Source: CAZOKH01 sp964580315 | GTDB taxonomy: Bacteria; Chloroflexota; Anaerolineae; Anaerolineales; Anaerolineaceae | Length of the DNA: 64,000 bases | NCBI GenBank assembly: GCA_964580315.1 | Contig: CAZOKH010000005.1 | Span: forward strand, 11,343-75,342 | Reading direction: 5' to 3' | Shown here: in pieces, positions 41,999-50,529 of the stretch | How the letters are laid out: every line of letters starts with the position of its first letter | Position numbering within the stretch: the stretch's first letter is position 1 | The notes under the pieces: model-generated | The model's database searches: none | The model's input: the letters and a program-made list of their open reading frames with translations, nothing else | What the model was told of the DNA's origin: nothing | Position numbers and translations under genes: made by a program

Positions 41999-43105
41999 TC
42001 ACTTTTCAGGCAAGAACGACCATTGTTCTTTGCCGTTGAAATCCAGCGCCGTAATGAGAGTTTCGCCTTTGGTAACGGGAACCAGGAGTAAATTCTCTGA
42101 AACCAAGATTCCGCTATACAGTTTACCATTAACTGGCGTGCGCCAAAGTTCTTTCCCGTCAAAGCCCACGGCCACAACGCCGGCATCTTCAACCGGGAAA
42201 GCCACCCCATCTGCGAAGACTCCGCCCGTGCCAACGATGGCATCGTCAACCTGCATTGTCCATGCCTCTTTGCCGGTTTCCGGATCGAGGGCATAAATGG
42301 TTCCGCTCAAATCGCCAAAAAACAGTTTGCCATCCGCCAGGACAGGAGTAGCCCACACCTCAGATTGCGAGGCGAATTCCCAGGCAATTTTTCCGGTCTC
42401 GGCAGTAATTGCCAGAACCTTGTCGCCAACCTGCCCCACATACAGGGTGCCGGCTTCATCCAACAATGGACTGGCTACCGCAGCGCCGCCCAGGTCGAGT
42501 TTCCAGACCAGGCTGCCGTCGGCAGGGTCGAGCGCATACAGGTTATGATCCATGGAAGGCAGGTAAATTCGCTCGCCGTCGCTGACCGGTTTTGCCCACA
42601 GCGCGCCTTCGGCCACAAACTCCCACTGAAGTTTGCCAGCCGTGTCATAAGCCGACAATTTATAATCAGCAGATGGCGCATAGATCATTTTGTCCTGGAT
42701 CAATGCACCGGCAATGAAACGGCCTTTACCGCTGGCGCCCACCACTGACCAGTTTTCAGCGCCAGTCGCCGACTCCAGGGCATAAATGCTGTTGGAAAAA
42801 TCACCCACCACCAGTTGACCATTGACAACGGATGGAGAAGCATAAAATAGTTTGTTTTTCTCAGGCTCTGCCGGAAAACGCCAGACCTGCTTGCCGTCTT
42901 GCACATTTAATGCCCATATACCGTTGTCAAAAGCGACATATAGCCGGTCGCCGTCGATGGAAGCCCCAGGCCAACTGCTGGCAGTGGTCGCATTGCCGCC
43001 ACCGCAGGCTGTCAACCCAAAAGAAAACAGTACAAACAACATCAACACCCAGGGACGCGGGCGCAGGGTTGTTTTTAGCCAGGAATACATTTGATAGAAG
43101 TTCAT
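41999..43105 (-). CDS. PQQ-like beta-propeller lipoprotein (BamB-like)
   Basis: 368 residues. A signal peptide ends in the lipobox FGLTACGGG (Cys at about 33), so it is a predicted lipoprotein. The rest is a run of about seven PQQ-type propeller blades with motifs like LYALDPADGSLVWKLDLGG and IYALDPETGKEAWTMQVDD. It resembles BamB folds but no quinoprotein active site is seen. It sits between yidD and yidC, 25 and 18 bp from them, an uncommon extra gene in this operon, suggesting a role in membrane-protein insertion or outer-surface assembly (inference). Confidence 0.9.
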   Translation of the reverse strand: MNFYQMYSWLKTTLRPRPWVLMLFVLFSFGLTACGGGNATTASSWPGASIDGDRLYVAFDNGIWALNVQDGKQVWRFPAEPEKNKLFYASPSVVNGQLVVGDFSNSIYALESATGAENWSVVGASGKGRFIAGALIQDKMIYAPSADYKLSAYDTAGKLQWEFVAEGALWAKPVSDGERIYLPSMDHNLYALDPADGSLVWKLDLGGAAVASPLLDEAGTLYVGQVGDKVLAITAETGKIAWEFASQSEVWATPVLADGKLFFGDLSGTIYALDPETGKEAWTMQVDDAIVGTGGVFADGVAFPVEDAGVVAVGFDGKELWRTPVNGKLYSGILVSENLLLVPVTKGETLITALDFNGKEQWSFLPEK

Positions 43106-43130
43106 AGTTCACCAATCTGGGACGCTGGAT

Positions 43131-43430
43131 TTAGTTCTTTGGAACAGGATCGTAACCGCCGGGATTGAAAGGATTGCAGCGCAAGACTCTCCAGGCCGCC
43201 ATGAGCCCGCCCTTTATCGCACCAAAACGATAAATTGCTTGATACCCGTAATGAGAACAGGAAGGGTAAAACCGGCAAGTGTTCGGTGGTAATGCGGGAG
43301 ATACCACAAACTGGTAAGCGCGAATCAGCAACAACAATATCCAACGGGGAAAATTGAAGAAATTAAACGGAAGATCCCGCAGGCGCGGCTCATCCGGATA
43401 ATTCTCCGAATCCAGTATTTTCCATTTCAT
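43131..43430 (-). CDS. yidD: Membrane protein insertion efficiency factor YidD
   Basis: 99 residues. The whole family core is present: RWILLLLIRAYQFVVSPAL followed by PPNTCRFYPSCSHYGYQAI, then GGLMAAWRVLRCNPFNPGGY. An N-terminal extension of about 28 residues precedes it. The start codon lies 41 bp inside the end of rnpA, the usual overlap of these genes. It assists YidC. Confidence 0.95.
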   Translation of the reverse strand: MKWKILDSENYPDEPRLRDLPFNFFNFPRWILLLLIRAYQFVVSPALPPNTCRFYPSCSHYGYQAIYRFGAIKGGLMAAWRVLRCNPFNPGGYDPVPKN

Positions 43431-43770
43431 GAGAATTCTTTATCAGTTCTGCTTTAAAAAGTAAAGCGTGCAGACATGCCTCAATTTGATCAAACCGCGC
43501 CGTAGTGATTGGCTTACGCGCGATCAGGATCAAATCCCAGCCAGGGGCAAGCACAGGTAAATAGGGCTGAACCGCAGCCCGCAAACGGCGTTTGGCGCGG
43601 TTGCGAAGCACAGCATTTCCCACCGATACTCCAGCCGTAATACCAATTCGGGTTTGAACCTGGGCATTACGAGCCTTCATTAACACGACAAGCGGGTGCG
43701 CATACGATTTTCCCATACGCCGCACCCGTTGAAAATCGGAGGTTTGCGACAGGCGAAACGGTCGTTTCAC
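43390..43770 (-). CDS. rnpA: Ribonuclease P protein component
   Basis: 126 residues starting at GTG 43770, with AGGA six bases upstream (the frame can extend 14 residues to a TTG). It supports the P RNA in 5' processing of pre-tRNA. Core motifs: RPFRLSQTSDFQRVRRMGKS, then the RNR motif NAVLRNRAKRRLRAAVQ and GWDLILIARKP. Second gene of the rpmH operon; overlaps yidD. Confidence 0.95.
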   Translation of the reverse strand: MKRPFRLSQTSDFQRVRRMGKSYAHPLVVLMKARNAQVQTRIGITAGVSVGNAVLRNRAKRRLRAAVQPYLPVLAPGWDLILIARKPITTARFDQIEACLHALLFKAELIKNSHEMENTGFGELSG

Positions 43771-43858
43771 CTCAATTCCTATCCTGTCATCCTGGCAATT
43801 CTCGCCGGACAATTATCACCAGCGGCTGTTAAGGTTCTGCAGTCTCTGCCGATGATTT

Positions 43859-44029
43859 TTACCAGCGGATTTTCTTTACGTGGTTGTTACTGGTGTGCGT
43901 CAGATGATGGCGGCCTTTCAGGCGGCGGCGTTTTAACACCTCGCGCCCGTCGGCAGTTGCCATGCGGCTTCGAAAGCCGTGAACCCGCACACGTCGTCGG
44001 ATTCGGGGTTGATAGGTCCGTTTTGGCAT
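43859..44029 (-). CDS. rpmH: 50S ribosomal protein L34
   Basis: A 56-residue basic protein. It begins MPKRTYQPRIRRRVRVHGF, then RMATADGREVLKRRRLKGR, exactly the L34 pattern, followed by a C-terminal tail of about 16 residues (HHLTHTSNNHVKKIRW) where typical L34 ends at 44-47. It is the first gene of the rpmH-rnpA-yidD-PQQ-yidC-jag operon, preceded by a near-consensus promoter. Confidence 0.95.
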   Translation of the reverse strand: MPKRTYQPRIRRRVRVHGFRSRMATADGREVLKRRRLKGRHHLTHTSNNHVKKIRW

Positions 44030-44094
44030 AGTTTCTTACCTCGCAATTGCGAAAAATGATAGCAACACTGGCTCTTAATAACCAGCGAAACGCA

Positions 44095-44123
44095 ATTATA
44101 CCCCAAGGATCTCCCCCGGTCAA
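44095..44123 (-). promoter_or_regulatory. Strong promoter of the rpmH operon
   Basis: On the minus strand TTGACC (44123-44118), a 17-bp spacer and TATAAT (44100-44095). Predicted start near 44088, about 59 nt before the L34 ATG. Confidence 0.88.
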
Positions 44124-44147
44124 ACTTTTTTGAGATTACTTTGGCAT

Positions 44148-45707
44148 TTAGCCTGAAGCCTCTGCCTTGCCTTCCACCACGCCTGCCATCATTAGTCCCA
44201 GCTCTTGCAGTGAAGAGGATGGCCCATCCACAATCCCCATGATCTTGCCTTCGTAGATCACGGCAATCCGGTCGGACAACGCCCGAATTTCATCCAGATC
44301 TTCCGAAATCAACAGGGTGGCTGTGCCGGCTTCGCGCTGCTCCAACAACCGTTTATGAATATATTCGCTCGCGCCAATATCCACCCCACGGGTTGGCTGC
44401 GCTGCAATCAACACGCCGGGCTTGCGAGACAATTCACGCGCCAGGATTAATTTTTGAATGTTGCCCCCCGAAAGATTTTTTAACGGTGTATCCAGGTTGG
44501 GCGTCTTGACGCTGTACTCTTTAACCAGTTTGTCGCTTTCTTTTGCTATGGCTTTGAAATCAAAGAAAGTGCCGCGCGAGTAAGGCTGCCGGTTGTGATC
44601 TTCCAGGATGATATTATCTGAAACGCTAAAGTTCTTGATCACACCTTCGCGCATGCGTTCCTCGGGTATGTAAGATTGGCCGGCCAGAATGCGCTCGGCC
44701 GGCGAAGCATACGTCAAATCTTTTCCCATGATGGTGATCGTCCCGTTTTGAACCGGGCGCAATCCAGCCAGCGCCTCAGCCAGTTCACGCTGACCATTCC
44801 CCGATACTCCCGCCAGCCCCATAATTTCACCGCCGTGCACGGTCAACGACACACCCGCCACAGAGTTGGCGCCGCGGTCGCCTGCCACCACCAGGTTTTC
44901 CACCTGAAGCAAAGGTTCACCCAACCGTATGGGAGAGCGTTCGTATTGCAAAATGATGGGTCGCCCCACCATCATTTCAGCCAGTTCAGTTTTGGTCGCC
45001 CCTGCGGTGGGGCGTTCACCCACCACATGGCCGTCTCGCAGCACGGTGATGCGATTGCTGATGGCCAGCACCTCATGCAATTTATGCGAAATGAAAATGA
45101 GGCCGTGCCCGTCACTGGCCATTTGCCGCAGGGTGATGAATAAATCATCCACTTCCTGGGGAGTCAACACCGCGGTGGGTTCATCCAAAACCAGCAGCGC
45201 CGCCCCGCGGTATAACGCTTTCAAGATTTCAACACGCTGCTGCTCGCCCACCGCCAACTGCCACACATAGGCGCGCGGTTCAACCACCAGGCCGTATTGC
45301 TTGCTCAAATCCAGGATGCGTTTCTCAACCTTGTCCAGGTCCAACAGGAAACCGCGCGATGAGCGTAATCCCAGGGCAACATTTTCCACCACGGTCAGCG
45401 ACGGTACCAGCATGAAGTGTTGGTGAATCATGCCAATTCCAGATTCAATGGCATCTTGCGGTGAATGAAAATGTTTTTCTTCGCCATTTACCAAAATTTT
45501 GCCTTCATCCGGTCGATACAGCCCGTAAAGTTGCCGCACCAGGGTGCTTTTCCCGGCGCCGTTTTCACCCAGCAGGGCATGAATTTCACCGGCTTTCACA
45601 TCAAAGTTCACATGGTTGTTTGCCAGAACGCCGGGGAAACGCTTGACAATGCCGACCATTTGCATTTGCTCGATACGCGGTTGTCCAGTTGGCAGCAGAT
45701 TGGTCAT
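44148..45707 (-). CDS. Nucleoside ABC importer, ATP-binding protein (two ABC domains)
   Basis: 519 residues with two ABC modules, as in RbsA/NupA-type transporters. First module: Walker A GENGAGKSTLVRQLYG, signature LAVGEQQRVEILKALY, Walker B LLVLDEPTAVL. The second module has a degenerate Walker A (GVSGNGQRELAEAL) but signature LSGGNIQKLILAREL, normal for this family. The last gene of the five-gene transporter operon (permeases and two BMP lipoproteins upstream). A hairpin precedes it. Confidence 0.96.
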   Translation of the reverse strand: MTNLLPTGQPRIEQMQMVGIVKRFPGVLANNHVNFDVKAGEIHALLGENGAGKSTLVRQLYGLYRPDEGKILVNGEEKHFHSPQDAIESGIGMIHQHFMLVPSLTVVENVALGLRSSRGFLLDLDKVEKRILDLSKQYGLVVEPRAYVWQLAVGEQQRVEILKALYRGAALLVLDEPTAVLTPQEVDDLFITLRQMASDGHGLIFISHKLHEVLAISNRITVLRDGHVVGERPTAGATKTELAEMMVGRPIILQYERSPIRLGEPLLQVENLVVAGDRGANSVAGVSLTVHGGEIMGLAGVSGNGQRELAEALAGLRPVQNGTITIMGKDLTYASPAERILAGQSYIPEERMREGVIKNFSVSDNIILEDHNRQPYSRGTFFDFKAIAKESDKLVKEYSVKTPNLDTPLKNLSGGNIQKLILARELSRKPGVLIAAQPTRGVDIGASEYIHKRLLEQREAGTATLLISEDLDEIRALSDRIAVIYEGKIMGIVDGPSSSLQELGLMMAGVVEGKAEASG

Positions 45708-45729
45708 CTTTCTTTCCTGTCATCCTGTG

Positions 45730-45767
45730 GTAGAGATGGTGATTTTTACTTTTATCACCATCTCTAC
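45730..45767 (-). other. Intercistronic stem-loop between BMP lipoprotein and ATPase genes
   Basis: A perfect 14-bp inverted repeat (GTAGAGATGGTGAT and complement) with a ten-base T-rich loop in the 88-bp gap. It lacks a proper T-tract on the minus side, so it more likely stabilises the 3' end of the abundant binding-protein mRNA or partly terminates. Confidence 0.7.
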
Positions 45768-45795
45768 CCTGATTAATCCCCATTACAACAATGGG

Positions 45796-46866
45796 TTATT
45801 GAATCTCTATCTGGATGGAGCCATCCATGATCCCGGCAATGGTTTTTTCAGCGGCGTCTTTAATTTCGGGCGTAATGATTTTGTCGTTGTAGGCCATTTC
45901 CAATCCGCCGTTCTTGAACGTCAGGTAATAAACCTTGTTGCCGTACACGCCGGCTTCATGGCTCTTGATCATATCCTTGATCAACCCATCCCAGCGGTAA
46001 ATCAGGTTGGCAGCCACATTGTCCGGCGCCAGTGAATCCTGGTACCAGGCCGATGCAAACCAGTAGTAGCCTTTCTCTTTGCACACGCTGATTGCACCGG
46101 GCACTGATTGAGAAGTGCCGGTCAGCACATCGGCTCCGTTTTTGGTGTGCGTTTCCGCTGCGGCAGACATCAATGAAACATCGGAGAACGAACCCGTATA
46201 GGAAATGTTCACCTTGATTTCGGGTTTGGCCGCTTTGGCGCCCATCTCAAATCCGAGGTTATACAGGCGTGCGTCGCCAGCTTCAATGGGACCCGTGACG
46301 CCCAGCACACCGGTCTGTGAAAGCAAAGCAGCCATCACACCGTTTACATAACCGCCTTCCTGCGCTTCGGGTTGATAGGCAAAGATATTTTCAATGCCGT
46401 CAGCCTGAAAAGTGTTGGTGGTGGTGCCCCAGGCGAAACTGGTTTCAGGAAATTCGGGCGCCAGTTGCTGCAAAGAGGTACCGTACTGCGCACCGTGCAT
46501 AATCACCAGGTTGTAACCCTGCGTGGCATAATCGCGCGCAGCAGCGGCTGCATCGGGCACCTGCCAGGCATCTTCTGAAACAGCAATTTCCAATTTTTCA
46601 GGCCCGCCCATTTCCTTCTGCACAGCCAGCAATCCTTCATACAACGACTGGCTCCACTCCAGGTCATTGAGCGAACTGGGCATGATGACTGCAATGCGGA
46701 ATTGCTTCTCTTCAGGCACTGAAGTTACCACCACCTGTTCAATCTTGGGAGTCCCTGCCACAATCCTGGTCACTTCAACCGTTTGAGGTTGAGCAGCCGG
46801 AGCGCACGCACTCAAAAGAACTCCCGCAAGCATCACCAGTATTCCGAACAGAGATACTCTTTTCAT
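45796..46866 (-). CDS. BMP-family nucleoside-binding lipoprotein (second copy)
   Basis: 356 residues with lipobox VLLSACAPA, then the Bmp/Med fold: RIAVIMPSSLNDLEWSQSLY, ARDYATQGYNLVIMHGAQYG, GVMAALLSQTGVLGVTGPI and SYTGSFSDVSLMSAAAETH. These bind nucleosides for import. Roughly half identical by eye to the copy upstream. GAGG seven bases before the ATG. Confidence 0.95.
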   Translation of the reverse strand: MKRVSLFGILVMLAGVLLSACAPAAQPQTVEVTRIVAGTPKIEQVVVTSVPEEKQFRIAVIMPSSLNDLEWSQSLYEGLLAVQKEMGGPEKLEIAVSEDAWQVPDAAAAARDYATQGYNLVIMHGAQYGTSLQQLAPEFPETSFAWGTTTNTFQADGIENIFAYQPEAQEGGYVNGVMAALLSQTGVLGVTGPIEAGDARLYNLGFEMGAKAAKPEIKVNISYTGSFSDVSLMSAAAETHTKNGADVLTGTSQSVPGAISVCKEKGYYWFASAWYQDSLAPDNVAANLIYRWDGLIKDMIKSHEAGVYGNKVYYLTFKNGGLEMAYNDKIITPEIKDAAEKTIAGIMDGSIQIEIQ

Positions 46867-46906
46867 CTTATCGCCTCACTTCTTGATAGGTCACTTGCAA
46901 CCGATT

Positions 46907-47989
46907 CTACTGAACTGCCAGTGGATCAATCTCACCTTTCTGAATTCCATCAATGGCAGCATCCACAGCCGCTTTCACGTCAGCCGGAACTTCGATCTGG
47001 TCGTTGTACCTGATCACCAGGCCGCCGTTCTTAAAGGTGAGGGTGTAGGCTTTGCCGCCCAGCACACCCGCCTGCCGGCTGGCAATCATGTCTTTGATGA
47101 TGCCGGTCCAGTCATACACCTGGCTTGCCATCACCGCTTCGGGCGCCAGCGAAGTTTGATCCCACTGGGTGCCCAGCCAGTAGCCCTGGTTGTCTTTTGC
47201 CACGCCAATGGCGCCCACCACCGATTGGGATGAACCGGTTAGAAAATCTGCGCCGGCTTTCATGTGGGTTTCAGCCGCAGCAGCCATCAAAGAAACATCG
47301 GAAAACGAACCAGTGTAGGTTACCGCCACATTCGCATCTGGTTTGGTTGCCAGCGCTCCGGCTTTAAAACCATCAACATACAGTTTAGCGTCGCCGGCTT
47401 CCACCGGTCCGCACACACCTAGCACACCGCTTTCTGACATCAGAGCCGCCAGCACACCCAGAACATAGCCGCCTTCCTGGGCTTCGGCTTGATAGGCGAA
47501 CACATTCTCAATGCCGTCTTTCTGGAAAGTGTCAAGCGAGGTACCCCAGGCGAAGCTGGTTTCCGGGAAATCGGGGGCAACCTGCTGCAAAGAAGTGCCG
47601 TATTGCGAGCCGTGTGCAAGCACCAGGTCATAACCCTGCGAGGCATAATCACGAATGGCAGCCGCTGCGTCAGGCACATTGAACATGCCTTCTGAATAAG
47701 CGATTTCCATTTTGCTTTCGCCGCCCATTTCCGCCTGGATAATCTTCAACCCTTCATACATCGACTGGCTGAAAGCGGCATCGGTGATCGAACTGGGCAT
47801 CACAATAGCGACCCGAAAAACCTTGGCCTCTTCCTCCACCGGGGCGGCAGTCACTTCCACCACCTGAACCACCGGTGTGCCTTCCACAATACGCGTCACC
47901 TCAACGGTTTGCGGCGCAGCCGGCGCACACGCGCTGAAAACCGCCGCCAAAATCAACACCAATCCTATCCACAGAAACTTTGACTTCAT
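46907..47989 (-). CDS. BMP-family nucleoside-binding lipoprotein (first copy)
   Basis: 360 residues from the ATG at 47989, which has GGAGG six bases upstream; the open frame extends 12 residues more. Lipobox VFSACAPAA, then RVAIVMPSSITDAAFSQSMY, IRDYASQGYDLVLAHGSQYG and TYTGSFSDVSLMAAAAETH. Same family as the next gene and likely a tandem duplication within the transporter operon. Modified by Lgt/LspA and tethered to the membrane. Confidence 0.95.
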   Translation of the reverse strand: MKSKFLWIGLVLILAAVFSACAPAAPQTVEVTRIVEGTPVVQVVEVTAAPVEEEAKVFRVAIVMPSSITDAAFSQSMYEGLKIIQAEMGGESKMEIAYSEGMFNVPDAAAAIRDYASQGYDLVLAHGSQYGTSLQQVAPDFPETSFAWGTSLDTFQKDGIENVFAYQAEAQEGGYVLGVLAALMSESGVLGVCGPVEAGDAKLYVDGFKAGALATKPDANVAVTYTGSFSDVSLMAAAAETHMKAGADFLTGSSQSVVGAIGVAKDNQGYWLGTQWDQTSLAPEAVMASQVYDWTGIIKDMIASRQAGVLGGKAYTLTFKNGGLVIRYNDQIEVPADVKAAVDAAIDGIQKGEIDPLAVQ

Positions 47990-48075
47990 TTTTTCCCTCC
48001 AAAGGAATAGAAATAACCTGACCAATTGACAAAACTCACACCAAACCTTTCTCTACACCTCCTTCCCCTTCTTGC

Positions 48076-49008
48076 TTATGCCTCGCCGCGTTCAAACGGT
48101 TTGGTCAATGCAGTTGGCTGTTTTGCACGTCGAACAGAAAAAGCCAGCGCAACAATTGTCAGGATATACGGAAGCATTACCGCGATATCCGACGGCAAGT
48201 TGATTCCTTTCACTTGAATCCACAACTGTAAAGCATTCACAAAGCTGAATATCAGCGCGCCCACCAACACGCCGTATGGCCGCCACCCGCCAAAATAAAC
48301 CAGCGCCACCGCAATAAAGCCCATGCCGTTGGTCATGTTTTCCTGGAACAGGTTAATTAAGGCGATGGACAGCGAGGCCCCGGCGATGCCCGAAAGCGCG
48401 CCCCCGATCATCAACGTAATATAACGAATCCAGGTTACGTTCACACCCACCGTGTCTGCCGCCTGCGGGTTTTGTCCCACAGCGCGCACCTTCAAGCCAA
48501 ACGTGGTGCGGTTGAGAATAAAGTCGGAGATGGGCACCAGCAGGAACGCGCCGTACACCAGCAGGCTGTGGTTGAATATGGCTTCGCCAATGATGGGCAG
48601 GTCGCCCAGCAGCGGAATTTTGATCGGCGAGAATCCCCTGATCGATTCCACCCCTCCCAGGGTCATCTTAAACAGCAGGCTGGAAAGTCCCAGCCCAAAC
48701 AGGTGCATGCCAATGCCGCTGATGCCCTGCTGTGCCTGCAACGTCACGCTGATGACCGCCATAAATACGCCCATCAACAATCCCGTCAACGCGGCAGCGC
48801 CCAAACCCAGCCACAGGTTGCCGGTTTTCATCCCCACCAAAAAGCCCACATAGGCTCCCATCAACATCATGCCTTCAACCCCCAGGTTCAACACACCCGA
48901 ACGCTGCACAAAGGTCTCGCCAATGGCGGCGTATAAATAGGGGGTCGCCAGGCGAATACCCGAATAGAGGATGCCAATCAGTACCGGAAGTGTAAAGAGA
49001 TCACCCAT
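48076..49008 (-). CDS. Nucleoside ABC transporter permease (YufQ/NupQ-like)
   Basis: A 310-residue BPD_transp_2 permease with about eight helices; GIRLATPYLYAAIGETFVQR and NLGVEGMMLMGAYVGFLVG at the N-terminus are characteristic. It starts at 49008, eight bases inside the end of the other permease gene, with GGAGG upstream; the frame could extend further but only inside the neighbour. Pairs with the other permease to form the channel. Confidence 0.95.
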   Translation of the reverse strand: MGDLFTLPVLIGILYSGIRLATPYLYAAIGETFVQRSGVLNLGVEGMMLMGAYVGFLVGMKTGNLWLGLGAAALTGLLMGVFMAVISVTLQAQQGISGIGMHLFGLGLSSLLFKMTLGGVESIRGFSPIKIPLLGDLPIIGEAIFNHSLLVYGAFLLVPISDFILNRTTFGLKVRAVGQNPQAADTVGVNVTWIRYITLMIGGALSGIAGASLSIALINLFQENMTNGMGFIAVALVYFGGWRPYGVLVGALIFSFVNALQLWIQVKGINLPSDIAVMLPYILTIVALAFSVRRAKQPTALTKPFERGEA

Positions 49009-50083
49009 GAGTCTCCCTCCTGCGTGCGCGGCGGCGTCCCCAGATTTCACTGCCCACCACAAACAGCACCACCAGGCCCAGTATGGTGTCAATCAATGCC
49101 GACGGCACCTGAACAGCGCGCTGCATTTTGTCTGCCCCCACCAGCAGCCCGCCAAATAACACCGAAGCGGGAATGCTGCCCAGGGGATGCAGCCTGCCAA
49201 ACAACGCCGCCACAATCCCCGAAAAACCATAACCGCCCGATAAACCTTCCAGCATACGGTGCTGCACACCCAGCACCTCGACCGCACCCGCCAGCCCGGC
49301 AAATGCACCGCCCAAAATGAGCGACAACGCCTGGTAGAACGGCACCGGTATGCCCGCGTAGCGCGAGGCTTCGGGATTCTCTCCCACCGCCCGGATGCGG
49401 TAGCCGATGGTGGTGCGCCACAGGAAGATATACACCAGCACCGCCAGCACCACCGCCAGGATGGCTCCCCCGTGCAGCAAGGTGCGCGGAACCAGCCGCA
49501 CCAGCCACACGGAACGCGGCAGCAGCGCTGACTGGGCAATGCGCGTTCCGGCTTCAATCTCCGCCGGGTCAATCATCGGCCCGCGCAGCAGGTAATTGCT
49601 CAACTGCACTGCAATGGCATTCATCATGATGGTGCTGAGAATTTCATTCACCCCCAGGCGTGCTTTTAAAATGCCCGGAACACCTCCCCATATTGCGCCG
49701 CCCAGCGCCCCCATCAACATACAGGCTGGCAGCAAAACCACACCCGGCGCCTGTTGAAAACCAATGGCAACCGCCGTGGCAGCCAGCGCCCCCACAATGA
49801 TTTGACCTTCACCGCCAATGTTAGTCACCCCCCCGCGGAAAGCAATCGTCACGCCCAGACCCACCAGCAGCAGCGGTGTGGCTTTCACCAGGGTTTGCGT
49901 CAAGCCCGAAACATCGCCAAACGCCCCCTTAATCAGTGATTCGTAGGCTGTCAATGGATTGACCTTTAACACCATCAACATCACTGCACCGATTAACAGC
50001 GCCAGCGGGACAGCCACCAACGGCAGCAGGGCTTCAAGTGTCTGGTTTAATACCTGCCTGATCTCTGTTTTGTCCCTCGTCAT
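49001..50083 (-). CDS. Nucleoside ABC transporter permease (YufP/NupP-like)
   Basis: 360 residues, about nine membrane helices, with the family pattern GVTNIGGEGQIIVGALAAT and GGAIWGGVPGILKARLGVNE. It is the first gene of the transporter operon, preceded by a long structured leader. It overlaps the second permease by eight bases. The gene order permease-permease-BMP-BMP-ATPase differs from the common BMP-ATPase-permease-permease. Confidence 0.95.
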   Translation of the reverse strand: MTRDKTEIRQVLNQTLEALLPLVAVPLALLIGAVMLMVLKVNPLTAYESLIKGAFGDVSGLTQTLVKATPLLLVGLGVTIAFRGGVTNIGGEGQIIVGALAATAVAIGFQQAPGVVLLPACMLMGALGGAIWGGVPGILKARLGVNEILSTIMMNAIAVQLSNYLLRGPMIDPAEIEAGTRIAQSALLPRSVWLVRLVPRTLLHGGAILAVVLAVLVYIFLWRTTIGYRIRAVGENPEASRYAGIPVPFYQALSLILGGAFAGLAGAVEVLGVQHRMLEGLSGGYGFSGIVAALFGRLHPLGSIPASVLFGGLLVGADKMQRAVQVPSALIDTILGLVVLFVVGSEIWGRRRARRRETHG

Positions 50084-50467
50084 GCTCTTGGTTTTTCCTT
50101 TCCTCAGGACTGGCTTTTGATAGGATTATTGCTGTTAAAACAAGCAGGACTCTATTTGCAATAGAGTCCTGCAACAGTTTTTTCCCAATCCCGGCAGTTC
50201 CAGGATTTTTAGAACGAAAGGCAGGTTATTCAGCATGTCAACCAGGCTCTGGTCAAGAAACCAATGCCGCGTTGTACGTGTTATCTGTTTATCCCTGCTC
50301 ATTTCCCCTGAAAAACGAATGAGTGACATATTTACCTGCCAGATGTTGCCAATTACCATGTTTTCCGTTCACCCGTGGTAAGCGGGAACGGTAATGAATC
50401 CATACTGACAGTTCCAACTCAGGATAATCATCCAGATATTTTTTTCAAAAGAACAATAAAGATTGTA
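50084..50467 (-). promoter_or_regulatory. Long structured leader of the nucleoside transporter operon
   Basis: 446 bp without a confident gene separate mtaB from the first permease. A candidate promoter on the minus strand, TTGTTT-16 bp-TACAAT (-10 at 50467-50462), starts a leader of about 370 nt. It contains paired elements: a long-range ATTACCGTTC/GAACG...GGTAAT fold (50388-50350), CTCATT/AATGAG (50324-50299), ACCAG/CTGGT, and a terminator-like hairpin. A 74-codon frame (50359-50135) crosses it but has no convincing ribosome site. I match it to no known riboswitch class. Confidence 0.5.
50137..50172 (-). terminator. Attenuator-like terminator in the transporter leader
   Basis: GCAGGACTCTATT and its perfect complement with a three-base loop (50144-50172), followed on the minus strand by TTGTTTT. 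It sits 54 bases before the permease ATG, where a conditional terminator would be expected, but it could also simply end the mtaB transcript. Confidence 0.7.
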
Positions 50468-50529
50468 GCATAATTTCACCCCCAAACAATACCCCTAATT
50501 GGAGTTATATAATCCAAATATTGTCTAGA

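Noticed and set aside
43859..44147. Replication origin next to rpmH
   Set aside because: In many bacteria dnaA and oriC lie beside rpmH, but no dnaA gene, no DnaA-box cluster and no AT-rich unwinding region is seen here; an ABC transporter gene occupies that place.
50135..50359. A 74-codon minus-strand frame in the transporter leader
   Set aside because: No convincing ribosome site and no recognisable family, and it passes through a perfect hairpin. Kept only as a possible leader peptide in the finding on this leader.
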